DNA from: an uncultured Acetatifactor sp.
GTDB taxonomy: Bacteria > Bacillota > Clostridia > Lachnospirales > Lachnospiraceae
Assembly (NCBI GenBank): GCA_910578185.1
Contig: CAJTPN010000009.1
Span: 1 to 64,000, forward strand
DNA length: 64,000 nt
Reading direction: 5' to 3'
In this document: piece after piece, positions 48,662 to 57,028 of the stretch
Position numbering within the stretch: the first letter of the stretch is position 1
Layout: the number at the start of each line of letters is the position of its first letter
Translations under genes and position numbers: made by a program
Notes under the pieces: model-generated
The model's database searches: none
What the model saw: the letters and a program-made list of their open reading frames with translations, nothing else
Told to the model about the DNA's origin: nothing

Positions 48662-49974
48662 TGCTTGCAACACTGAAAAACGCATTTAAAATTAAAGAGC
48701 TTAGAAAAAAGATTTTATTTACCTTTGCCATGCTGGTTGTGATTCGTATCGGATCACAACTGCCTGTGCCGGGTGTGAACGCCGATTTTTTCAGGAGTTG
48801 GTTTGAGAGTCAGACCCAAGGGGCGTTTGGCTTTTTTGATGCGATTACAGGTGGTTCTTTTATCAATATGTCTATTTTGGCATTGAATATCAGTCCTTAT
48901 ATTACATCCTCCATCATTATACAGCTGCTTACAATCGCAATTCCAAAGCTGGAGGAGATGCAGCGCGATGGTGAGGATGGAAGAAAGAAAATCGCAGCAA
49001 TCACCAGGTACGTGACGGTTGCTCTGGCACTGATCCAGTCTTCGGCAATGGCAATCGCTTTTGGCAGACAGGGATATCTGATGCAATATAACGCTCTGAA
49101 CGTGATCTGTGCCATAGCAACGCTTACCGCAGGCAGTGCCTTCCTGATGTGGGTTGGTGAGCAGATTACGGAAAAAGGAATTGGAAATGGTATTTCCATT
49201 GTCCTGGTGATCAACATCATATCTCAGATGCCGGAAGACCTGCACAACTTGTTTACACAGTTTGTTTTTGGCAAGGCGCCTGCCACGGCTGTACTTGCAG
49301 CATTGATTATCCTTGCGATTATCGTTGCCATGGTGGTTTTGGTTATTATTTTGAATGATGCCACCAGACGGATTCCCGTGCAGTATGCCAATAAAGTGCA
49401 GGGCAGAAAAATGGTGGGAGGACAGACATCGAATATCCCGCTCAAGGTAAATACTTCCGGCGTTATTCCTGTTATCTTTGCGCAGTCCCTGCTGACGCTT
49501 CCAATCACGATATCATCTTTTGTAGGGTATTCCGAAAACGGTGTCTGGGGTGAGATCTTAAAATACCTGAACTCAAATTATTGGTGCAATCCCAGTCAGT
49601 TGAAATATTCCGTCGGATTATTGGTGTATATTGTGTTGATTGTATTCTTTGCATATTTTTATACCTCTATCACCTTTAATCCCTTGATGGTTGCTGACAA
49701 TATGAAAAAGCAAGGCGGTTTTATTCCGGGTATCAGACCGGGAAAGCCAACCAGTGATTATCTGAACAAGGTATTGAACTATATTGTCTTTATCGGTGCG
49801 GTCGGACTGACGATCATCGCAATTTTACCTTATTTCTTCAGCGGTGTATTCAAGGCGCAGGTATCCTTTGGCGGTACAAGCCTTATCATTATTGTCAGCG
49901 TAGTGTTGGAGACCATGAAGCAGATGGAATCCATGATGCTTGTCCGCAACTATAAAGGTTTCCTGGAAAAATAG
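48661..49974 (+). CDS. secY: Protein translocase subunit SecY
   Basis: 437 residues with ten membrane helices. Blocks include RIGSQLPVPGVN in the first helix region, the plug after it, GIGNGISIVLVINI, and the C-terminal GTSLIIIVSVVLETMKQMES. It forms the SecYEG channel for export and membrane insertion. It begins on the last base of rplO. Unlike most Clostridia, adk, map and infA do not follow; a terminator ends the operon here. Confidence 0.98.
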   Translation: MLATLKNAFKIKELRKKILFTFAMLVVIRIGSQLPVPGVNADFFRSWFESQTQGAFGFFDAITGGSFINMSILALNISPYITSSIIIQLLTIAIPKLEEMQRDGEDGRKKIAAITRYVTVALALIQSSAMAIAFGRQGYLMQYNALNVICAIATLTAGSAFLMWVGEQITEKGIGNGISIVLVINIISQMPEDLHNLFTQFVFGKAPATAVLAALIILAIIVAMVVLVIILNDATRRIPVQYANKVQGRKMVGGQTSNIPLKVNTSGVIPVIFAQSLLTLPITISSFVGYSENGVWGEILKYLNSNYWCNPSQLKYSVGLLVYIVLIVFFAYFYTSITFNPLMVADNMKKQGGFIPGIRPGKPTSDYLNKVLNYIVFIGAVGLTIIAILPYFFSGVFKAQVSFGGTSLIIIVSVVLETMKQMESMMLVRNYKGFLEK

Positions 49975-50020
49975 ATCTATAAAACATGATGCTTATATTA
50001 TTATTTGTACAGATGTATTA

Positions 50021-50048
50021 AAAACCGTCCGGTGTTGGGCGGTTTTTT
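50021..50048 (+). terminator. Terminator of the ribosomal operon after secY
   Basis: AACCGTCC (50023-50030) pairs with GGGCGGTT (50037-50044) around a six-base loop, and six T follow. About 50 bases past the secY stop. Confidence 0.85.
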
Positions 50049-50191
50049 GTGCCTTAAACATTACGGACATTATTAAAAGCAGCGATGCCTCTCTGGAAAA
50101 GCGAAGATATTCACTGGCTTAATTATGGGAAAAGCGCTAAAATCAACACCATGGTATTGTACGGCCTTTCTTTGGGAAGCATAAAAAATAC

Positions 50192-50220
50192 TTGCATTTT
50201 CGGTATAAGACGTGTAAGAT
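50192..50220 (+). promoter_or_regulatory. Promoter of the purine gene pair
   Basis: TTGCAT (50192-50197), 17 bases, TAAGAT (50215-50220), placed so that the transcript starts just in front of the ZTP riboswitch. Confidence 0.65.
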
Positions 50221-50229
50221 AATAATAAG

Positions 50230-50340
50230 AGAACCGTACAACTGACGGAAGTAGGAGCACCTACGGGGAGTACGGTCAGGAATAGTAAGCCGACCGTCTG
50301 GGCGCATTTATTTTGTGATGCCCGGATAGCCGGCTTTTCA
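50230..50340 (+). ncRNA. ZTP (pfl) riboswitch with expression platform
   Basis: P1 forms between ACCGTAC (50233-50239) and GTACGGT (50270-50276). Inside it are the conserved ACTGACGGAA, a GTAGG/CCTAC hairpin and the GGGGAG loop. The conserved CCGTCTGGGC at 50293-50302 completes the aptamer. A following stem (GGGCGCAT/ATGCCC, with outer AAGCCG/CGGCTT ending in TTTT at 50339) can act as terminator. ZTP/ZMP builds up when 10-formyl-tetrahydrofolate is short. The genes behind use exactly that cofactor to convert AICAR, so regulation is coherent. Confidence 0.88.
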
Positions 50341-50378
50341 TAACAGCAAATCAGGGGACGTCACAAAAATCAAAAACA

Positions 50379-50430
50379 GTCTCGAAGCGTAAGTGCCTGG
50401 AAGTGAATTCAGACGCTGTAGTGAAGAGAC
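50379..50430 (+). promoter_or_regulatory. Second GTCTC/GAGAC leader element
   Basis: GTCTC (50379-50383) and GAGAC (50426-50430) enclose an AGCGT/ACGCT stem. It ends, as before fabZ, in a GAAGAGAC motif followed by GAATAGGAGG and the start codon. Confidence 0.45.
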
Positions 50431-50455
50431 AAAACTAGAATAGGAGGAAACAAAA

Positions 50456-51160
50456 ATGCAACTGGATCAGAAACTGAAAAATAATTCTTATCCCGGCAGG
50501 GGAATCGTGATTGGGCGTTCTGCTGATGGGAAAACGGCGGTGACAGCGTACTTTATTATGGGAAGAAGCACTAACAGCCGCAACCGGGTCTTTGTAACCG
50601 ATGGGGAAGGAATTCGCACCAAGGCCTTTGATCCTTCCAAGCTGGAGGATCCCAGCCTGGTTATCTATGCGCCCGTGAGAGTGTTAGGAAATGACACGAT
50701 TGTCACAAACGGCGACCAGACAGATACCATTTATGACGGGTTTGCCAAAGGATTAACCTTTGAACAGGCGTTGAGAAGCCGGGAATTTGAACCGGATGCA
50801 CCCAATTATACACCCAGGATTTCCGGTGTGCTGCACATTGAAAAGGGCAGCTTTGAATATGCAATGTCTATTTTGAAGAGCAATCACGGGGATCCTGCCT
50901 GCTGTAACAGGTATACTTTTACCTATGACAATCCCCTTCCGGGAGAGGGACATTTTATTCATACATATATGGGTGACGGAAATCCTTTGCCAAGTTTTCA
51001 GGGGGAACCGGAGCGGGTGGAAATTGAAGGGGACATTGACAGCTTTGCCAATATGCTGTGGGATAACTTAAACCAGGAGAATAAGGTATCATTGTTTGTA
51101 AGATTTATTGACATCGTTAGCGGAGCAAGTGAAACCCGCATTATCAACAAGAATCAGTAG
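50456..51160 (+). CDS. IMP cyclohydrolase, PurO-type family
   Basis: 234 residues of the IMP_cyclohyd family known from archaeal PurO: YPGRGIVIGRSADGKTAVTAYFIMGRSTNSRNR near the N-terminus and SNHGDPACCNRYTFTYDNPLPGEGHFIHTY near the C-terminus. It closes FAICAR to IMP, the final step of purine synthesis. Most bacteria use the N-terminal domain of PurH for this. The next gene encodes only the formyltransferase half, so the two together replace PurH. ATG 50456 has ATAGGAGGAAACAAAA upstream. Under ZTP riboswitch control. Confidence 0.88.
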   Translation: MQLDQKLKNNSYPGRGIVIGRSADGKTAVTAYFIMGRSTNSRNRVFVTDGEGIRTKAFDPSKLEDPSLVIYAPVRVLGNDTIVTNGDQTDTIYDGFAKGLTFEQALRSREFEPDAPNYTPRISGVLHIEKGSFEYAMSILKSNHGDPACCNRYTFTYDNPLPGEGHFIHTYMGDGNPLPSFQGEPERVEIEGDIDSFANMLWDNLNQENKVSLFVRFIDIVSGASETRIINKNQ

Positions 51161-51217
51161 TGATGTTTTTCACTTTTTCGTGCCGTCGCACAGCGACTTA
51201 AAATAGGAGACAATAAA

Positions 51218-52396
51218 ATGAAAGAAATCGAGTTAAAGTATGGGTGTAATCCCAATCAGAAGCCGTCAAAAATTTATATGGAAAACGGAAGTGAGCTTCC
51301 TGTCACGGTTTTAAACGGAAGGCCGGGATATATCAATTTTTTGGATGCGTTTAACGGGTGGCAGTTGGTGAAGGAGTTAAAGGAGGCCACAGGGCTTCCG
51401 GCGGCGACCTCTTTTAAGCATGTGTCCCCTGCAGGCGCCGCAGTGGGTCTTCCGTTGAACGAAACCCTGGCAAAAATTTATTGGGTGGAGGATTTGGGGC
51501 AGCTTTCTCCCCTGGCGTGCGCTTATGCCCGGGCAAGGGGCGCAGACAGAATGTCCTCTTTTGGAGATTTTATCGCATTGTCAGATGTGTGTGATGCGGA
51601 TACCGCTAGGCTGATCAAAAGGGAAGTGTCGGACGGATGCATTGCGCCCGGGTATACCGATGAAGCCTTGGAACTGTTGAAGTCCAAGAAAAACGGTAAC
51701 TATAACGTTATTCGGATGGATCCATCCTATGTACCGGAACCAGTGGAAAAAAAGCAGGTTTACGGAATTACTTTTGAACAGGGCAGGAACGAACTGGATG
51801 TCAATGGAGAACTGCTGTCCAATATAGTTACCGCCAACAGGGAGATTCCGGAAGAAGCGCTGATTGATATGAAAATTGCCCTGATTACGTTAAAGTATAC
51901 CCAGTCCAACTCCGTATGCTATGTAAAGGGAGGTCAGGCTATCGGCATTGGCGCCGGACAGCAGTCCCGCATTCATTGCACAAGGCTTGCGGGAACCAAG
52001 GCAGATAACTGGTTCTTGCGTCAGGCACCGCAGGTGATGGGATTACAGTTTGTGGATAAGCTGGGCAGAGCGGACAGGGATAACGCCATTGACGTCTACA
52101 TAGGGGATGAATATATGGATGTTTTGGCAGACGGCGCATGGGAGCGGATATTCAAGGTGAAGCCCCCTGTGTTTACCAGAGAAGAAAAGCGTGAGTGGCT
52201 TGACGGAATGCAGGATGTGACCTTGGGATCTGATGCATTTTTCCCTTTTTCCGACAATATTGAGCGTGCGCATAAAAGTGGTGTGAAATATATTGCACAG
52301 CCCGGCGGTTCTGTCCGTGATGATGCCGTCATAGAGTGCTGTGACAAATACAATATGGTGATGGCTTTTACCGGCATTCGGCTGTTTCACCATTGA
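51218..52396 (+). CDS. Stand-alone AICAR formyltransferase (C-terminal PurH domain)
   Basis: 392 residues covering only the AICAR transformylase part of PurH. The catalytic Lys67-His68 lies in SFKHVSPAGAA, followed by DLGQLSPLACAYARARGADRMSSFGDFIALSD, TQSNSVCYVKGGQAIGIGAGQQSRIHC and a C-terminal FFPFSDNIERAHKSGVKYIAQPGGSVRDD. It adds a formyl group from 10-formyl-tetrahydrofolate to AICAR. The MGS-like cyclohydrolase domain of PurH is absent by design, as the preceding gene supplies that step. AATAGGAGACAATAAA precedes ATG 51218; the gap to the PurO-type gene is 57 bases. Confidence 0.92.
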   Translation: MKEIELKYGCNPNQKPSKIYMENGSELPVTVLNGRPGYINFLDAFNGWQLVKELKEATGLPAATSFKHVSPAGAAVGLPLNETLAKIYWVEDLGQLSPLACAYARARGADRMSSFGDFIALSDVCDADTARLIKREVSDGCIAPGYTDEALELLKSKKNGNYNVIRMDPSYVPEPVEKKQVYGITFEQGRNELDVNGELLSNIVTANREIPEEALIDMKIALITLKYTQSNSVCYVKGGQAIGIGAGQQSRIHCTRLAGTKADNWFLRQAPQVMGLQFVDKLGRADRDNAIDVYIGDEYMDVLADGAWERIFKVKPPVFTREEKREWLDGMQDVTLGSDAFFPFSDNIERAHKSGVKYIAQPGGSVRDDAVIECCDKYNMVMAFTGIRLFHH

Positions 52397-52509
52397 CAAG
52401 AGGCGTTTTGCAGGGGGCAAAGAAACCCTTTCATCCGCGCCGCCTGTGGTATAGTGGAGGTTTGACCTGCGACAGGCGCCGCGTTTTGAAACGGAGGGGG
52501 TGACTATGG

Positions 52510-54084
52510 ATGGGAAAGGATCATAATCTCATGAGGCTGTCGGATCTGGAGCAATATGATAAGATAACCATACAATGCCATGACAATCCGGACGCGGATA
52601 CACTTGCGTCCGGATATGGCCTTTATTGCTATTTTAAGAGCAAAGGCAAGGATGTCCGTATGGTATACAGCGGCAGAAACAGGATACAGAAGTCTAATTT
52701 ATGCCTGATGGTGGATAAACTGAAACTGCCCGTGGAATATCTGGGCGCGGACAATGAGAATACCGTGGAGGTGGAAGGACTTTTAGTCACAGTTGACTGT
52801 CAGTACGGTTCCGGTAATGTAACGGGACTGCGGGCAAGGAATGTGGCAATAATTGATCATCATCAGCTGGAAAAGGAAGCGATTTCCAAGTGCATTATCA
52901 ATACCAGTCTGGGCAGCTGTGCAACGCTGGTCTGGAAGCTGCTGCTGGAGGAAGGGTTTGATGTGGACAGCGATATGTATCTGGGAACTGCGCTGTATTA
53001 CGGTCTGTATACGGATACCAGTCAGTTCTCCGAATTATATAACCCGTTGGACATGGATATGCGGGAAGCTGTCAATGCGGATAAGGCGCTTATCACGTTG
53101 TTCCGCAATTCCAATATTTCATTGAAAGAGTTGGAAATAGCGGGGATTGCTCTGATACGATACAGTTACAATGACGATTATGAATTTGCGGTTATAAAGG
53201 CACAGCCCTGCGATCCCAATATTTTGGGGTTGATCAGCGATTTCCTTCTTCAAGTGGATGCTATTAAGACCTGTGCGGTATTCAATGAGGTCAATGACGG
53301 CTATAAATTTTCCGTGCGCAGCTGCATCCGTGAGGTCAACGCCAGCGAACTGGCGGACTTCCTGGCGGAAGGCATTGGTTCTGGAGGCGGTCATTATGAG
53401 AAGGCAGGAGGCTTTATCTCCATGAGGCTGTATGAGGAAAAGTATCCTACGCTTCACTCAGAGGGTTATTTTAACAACAGGATGACCCAATATTTTGACA
53501 GTTATGAACTGATATATGCGGAGGAATACGATGCGGATCTCTCCATGATGAAACGATATGTACAGAGAAGAATTCCCGTTGGATACGTCAGGCTGGATGA
53601 TCTTCTTCCTGTTGACACACCTGTGACCATCCGTACCATGGAGGGGGATATCGATATGAAGATAGAGGAAGATGTCTATGTGCTCATCGGTATCAAAGGG
53701 GAAATTACATCCCTTGAGGGAACGGAATTCCGAGATAGATATAAGCCTCTGGAAGGCGGATACGGTGTGGAAAATTACCTTGGAAAACCGGATTACATTC
53801 CGGTGATCAAAAACCGCAGAAACGGGAAAGATATACTTTTGACAGACCATGCAAGAGGCTGTATTCTTGATAAGGAAGAAATCGTTTATGCCAGACCCTT
53901 GGAAAGAGGCGTAAAGATATTTGCCTGCGGAGACAGAACAAAATACATGTCCGGGAAAGTGGGCGATTATCTTGCGGTGCGCAGTGAAAATCTTCATGAC
54001 ATTTATGTGGTGCCCCAAGATATTTTTGGCAAAGCATATGAGACGATGGATGCCCCATTGAAGGCCGGACCCCAAAAGCAGTAA
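52510..54084 (+). CDS. DHH family phosphoesterase
   Basis: 524 residues. The DHH domain shows HDNPDADTLASG (24-35) and DHH at 116-118, with DTSQF further on, and the DHHA1 part has GSGGGHYEKAGGF. Such enzymes hydrolyse small RNAs, pAp or cyclic dinucleotides. About 150 residues behind DHHA1 (from ~345) form an extra domain that I do not recognise, so it is longer than NrnA (~320) but lacks the GdpP membrane and GGDEF parts. No membrane segment. The start is ATG 52510 or a little further in; GGAGGGGG lies upstream. Confidence 0.8.
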   Translation: MGKDHNLMRLSDLEQYDKITIQCHDNPDADTLASGYGLYCYFKSKGKDVRMVYSGRNRIQKSNLCLMVDKLKLPVEYLGADNENTVEVEGLLVTVDCQYGSGNVTGLRARNVAIIDHHQLEKEAISKCIINTSLGSCATLVWKLLLEEGFDVDSDMYLGTALYYGLYTDTSQFSELYNPLDMDMREAVNADKALITLFRNSNISLKELEIAGIALIRYSYNDDYEFAVIKAQPCDPNILGLISDFLLQVDAIKTCAVFNEVNDGYKFSVRSCIREVNASELADFLAEGIGSGGGHYEKAGGFISMRLYEEKYPTLHSEGYFNNRMTQYFDSYELIYAEEYDADLSMMKRYVQRRIPVGYVRLDDLLPVDTPVTIRTMEGDIDMKIEEDVYVLIGIKGEITSLEGTEFRDRYKPLEGGYGVENYLGKPDYIPVIKNRRNGKDILLTDHARGCILDKEEIVYARPLERGVKIFACGDRTKYMSGKVGDYLAVRSENLHDIYVVPQDIFGKAYETMDAPLKAGPQKQ

Positions 54085-54162
54085 ATTGATAACAGTTCAG
54101 ATTATATGTCTAAATTGTTATGTAAGTTGTCACAACCGTTTGGGCAACAATAAAAACATGGC

Positions 54163-54192
54163 TTGATAGGTTGTGGGGGTATATGTTATAAT
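54163..54192 (+). promoter_or_regulatory. Promoter of glnS
   Basis: TTGATA (54163-54168), 18 bases, TATAAT (54187-54192). The leader to glnS is about 190 bases. Confidence 0.75.
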
Positions 54193-54197
54193 GGCCT

Positions 54198-54390
54198 TAT
54201 TCCTGCCAAGAAGCCGCCAGGGTTATTATAGCTTGGCTTTGATGGATTTGGCTTAAGGCAGGAAATGGCGAATGCCCCCAGGGCACAATATCAATGCGTC
54301 TAATGATTTGTTTAGCTTTGCTGCGTCGGTAGCTTGATGCCAGCTGCCTGCTACGGGGTGTTTGACTGCGAGAAAGGCAAGGAAAACCAT
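54198..54390 (+). other. Folded leader of glnS, class not recognised
   Basis: TTCCTGCC (54200-54207) pairs with GGCAGGAA (54257-54264), with AAGCC/GGCTT inside. TGCCC/GGGCA (54273-54285) and GTAGC/GCTAC (54329-54354) follow. T-box signature sequence (the GGTGG-type anti-terminator box) was not found, and no T-run terminator is present. Confidence 0.5.
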
Positions 54391-56064
54391 ATGAGTGAAA
54401 TGGAGTCAAAGAATTTTATTGAACAGATTATCGATAAGGATTTGGCGGAGGGAGTGTGCGATGCCGTACACACGCGCTTTCCTCCAGAACCAAACGGATA
54501 TCTGCATATTGGTCATGCAAAGAGTATTTTGCTGAATTATGGCATGGCGCAGAAATATCACGGTAAATTTAATATGCGTTTTGATGATACGAATCCCACC
54601 AAGGAGGATGTGGAATTTGTGGAATCCATCAAGGAGGATATCCGGTGGCTAGGAGCGGATTGGGAGGACAGACTGTTTTTTGCCTCAGATTATTTCGGAC
54701 AGATGTATGATGCGGCGGTAAAGCTGATCAGGAAGGGCAAGGCCTACGTGTCGGATTTGTCGGCGGAACAGATCAAGGAGTACAGAGGTACTTTGACCGA
54801 ACCGGGCAGGGACGATCCGTACAGCAGCCGCAGTGTGGAAGAGAATCTGAAACTTTTTGAGGAGATGAAGAGCGGAAGTGTAGCGGACGGTCAGAGGGTG
54901 CTTCGGGCAAGGATTGATATGGCGTCTCCCAACATCAATATGCGAGACCCTGTCATCTATCGTGTGGCCCATATGAAACATCACAATACCGGTGATGCAT
55001 GGTGTATTTATCCCATGTATGACTTTGCCCATCCCATTGAGGATGCCATTGAAGGCATTACCCATTCGCTCTGTACGCTGGAATTTGAGGATCACAGGCC
55101 GCTTTATGACTGGGTGGTCAGGGAGCTGGAGTATCCCAACCCGCCGAAACAGATTGAGTTTGCAAAGCTCTATTTGAAAAATGTGGTGACCGGCAAGCGC
55201 TATATTAAGAAGCTGGTACAGGACGGAATCGTTGACGGATGGGACGACCCAAGACTGGTTTCCATCGCTGCGTTGAGACGCCGGGGATTTACGCCGGAAT
55301 CCATCAAAATGTTTGTGGATCTGTGCGGAATTTCCAAGGCCCACTCCATTGCGGACTATGCCATGCTGGAATATTGTATTCGGGAGGATTTGAAAGAAAA
55401 GGCTACCCGAATGATGGCCATTTTGGATCCCATCAAGTTGATCATAGATAACTATCCGGAGGATCAGATTGAAATGCTGCCCGCCGTGAACAATCCTGAC
55501 AACGAAGCTCTGGGCAGCAGGGAAGTTCCCTTTGGAAGGGAACTGTATATTGAGAGGGAGGATTTTGTGGAAGAGCCTCCCAGAAAGTATTATCGTCTGT
55601 ATCCAGGGAATGAAGTGCGTTTGATGAACGCCTATTATGTGACCTGTACGGGATGTGTGAAGGATGCCTCGGGCAGGATTACGGAAGTACACTGTACCTA
55701 TGACCCGGAGTCCAAGGGAGGCAGCAGTCCGGACGGCAGGAAGGTGAGAGGAACGATTCACTGGGTTACGGTAAAAACCGCTGTGCCAGCGCAGGTACAT
55801 TTGTATGAGAATATCATAGACGAGGAGAAAGGGGTATATAATGAAGATGGCAGTTTAAATCTGAATCCCAATTCTCTTACCGTCTTAAAGGAATGCTGGC
55901 TGGAGCCTGCTTTTGCGACGGCCAGGGAAGGCGATCATTTTCAGTTTATGCGGCAGGGATTTTTCTGTGTGGATACAAAGGATTCCAAACCTGATGCACT
56001 TGTATTCAACCGTATAGTATCTTTGAAGAGTTCGTATGTTCTGCCAAAAGATAAGAAGGCATAA
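54391..56064 (+). CDS. glnS: Glutaminyl-tRNA synthetase
   Basis: 557 residues of class I GlnRS. HIGH is at 39-42 (PPEPNGYLHIGHAKS), the FDDTNP block follows, then HNTGDAWCIYPMYDFAHPIEDAIEGITHSLCTLEFEDHRPLYDW. The second signature, normally MSKRK, reads TGKRY here (VVTGKRYIKKLV), before DGWDDPRLVSIAALRRRGFTPESI. It charges tRNA-Gln directly. Many Clostridia instead use GatCAB, so carrying glnS is informative. ATG 54391 follows AAGGAAAACCAT; a start at 54334 has no site. The C-terminal anticodon-binding part is complete. Confidence 0.95.
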   Translation: MSEMESKNFIEQIIDKDLAEGVCDAVHTRFPPEPNGYLHIGHAKSILLNYGMAQKYHGKFNMRFDDTNPTKEDVEFVESIKEDIRWLGADWEDRLFFASDYFGQMYDAAVKLIRKGKAYVSDLSAEQIKEYRGTLTEPGRDDPYSSRSVEENLKLFEEMKSGSVADGQRVLRARIDMASPNINMRDPVIYRVAHMKHHNTGDAWCIYPMYDFAHPIEDAIEGITHSLCTLEFEDHRPLYDWVVRELEYPNPPKQIEFAKLYLKNVVTGKRYIKKLVQDGIVDGWDDPRLVSIAALRRRGFTPESIKMFVDLCGISKAHSIADYAMLEYCIREDLKEKATRMMAILDPIKLIIDNYPEDQIEMLPAVNNPDNEALGSREVPFGRELYIEREDFVEEPPRKYYRLYPGNEVRLMNAYYVTCTGCVKDASGRITEVHCTYDPESKGGSSPDGRKVRGTIHWVTVKTAVPAQVHLYENIIDEEKGVYNEDGSLNLNPNSLTVLKECWLEPAFATAREGDHFQFMRQGFFCVDTKDSKPDALVFNRIVSLKSSYVLPKDKKA

Positions 56065-56095
56065 AAAGGCATATTTTCGCAGAAATGAGGAAAAC

Positions 56096-56962
56096 ATGGG
56101 AATTTTATCGGGATTAAAGCGCTTGGGTTTAGGCAACTTGGAGAAAACGGACATTTACGAGACGGAAAAGGAAGAAGCCAGGCAAAAAAAGAAAGAGGCG
56201 CCCCAGGCGGCGCCAAAGCCACAGGAGAAGGATTTGATTTATGAAAAGTCATATGAATGTCCTGTGTGTGGCAGTGCTTTTTCATCCAAGATCATGAAGT
56301 CAAGCAAGGCGAGGCTTGTGGGAGCGGATCAAGACTTGAGACCCAGGTATGAGGTAATTGATTCCGTAAAATATGATGTGGTCATGTGTCCGATTTGCGG
56401 TTATGCGGCGCTTGGCAATTCTTTTACGCATATTTCCCCAGGTCAGGCAAAGCTGATTAAGGAAAATATATGCTCCAGTGTCCAGATTACCGTTTATCAC
56501 AATGACACTTATTCCTATGAAGAGGCTTTGGAACGATATCAGCTTGCACTTGCCAGCGCAATGGTAAAGCGCGCCAAAGCCAGTGAAAAAGCATTCATCT
56601 GTTTAAAAAGCGGTTGGCTCTTACGGGGATATGCGGAAAGTCTGCAGAACTCTCAGAATTCCCAGGAGAATCTTGAGAATCTGGCTCAACTGGAAGAGAT
56701 GAAAAAGCAAGAGGAAGAGTACCTGGAGAATGCTTACAAGGGTTTTATGGAAGCCAGACAGACAGAGAATTTCCCTATGTGCGGCATGGATGAGATTACT
56801 ATGGATTATCTGCTGTCCGTGTTGGCGATGCGTTTTCAACATTATGATGTGGCAGCCAGGCTGTTGAGCACGGTTTTAACCTCTCCGTCGGCCAGTTCAC
56901 GCGTCAAAGACAAGGCAAGAGAAATGAAGGATTTGGTACTGCAGGAATTGAGAAAACGTTAG
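56096..56962 (+). CDS. DUF2225 protein with zinc-ribbon pairs
   Basis: 288 residues. A charged head (1-45, KEEARQKKKEAPQAAPKPQ) leads to a zinc ribbon with CPVC and CPIC pairs, then a helical TPR-like region (YEEALERYQLALASAMVKRAKASEKAFICLKSGWL) as in DUF2225 proteins. The role is not known. It starts about 30 bases behind glnS and is probably transcribed with it. The start at 56096 follows TGAGGAAAAC. Confidence 0.8.
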   Translation: MGILSGLKRLGLGNLEKTDIYETEKEEARQKKKEAPQAAPKPQEKDLIYEKSYECPVCGSAFSSKIMKSSKARLVGADQDLRPRYEVIDSVKYDVVMCPICGYAALGNSFTHISPGQAKLIKENICSSVQITVYHNDTYSYEEALERYQLALASAMVKRAKASEKAFICLKSGWLLRGYAESLQNSQNSQENLENLAQLEEMKKQEEEYLENAYKGFMEARQTENFPMCGMDEITMDYLLSVLAMRFQHYDVAARLLSTVLTSPSASSRVKDKAREMKDLVLQELRKR

Positions 56963-57028
56963 GGCGTTTTTGAATATGAATGAGTCAGTTTACAGGAATA
57001 ATTTCTTTGATTTACTTGGGAGACAGTT

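Noticed and set aside
54198..54390. T-box riboswitch before glnS
   Set aside because: The conserved T-box sequence and a terminator/antiterminator pair were not found.
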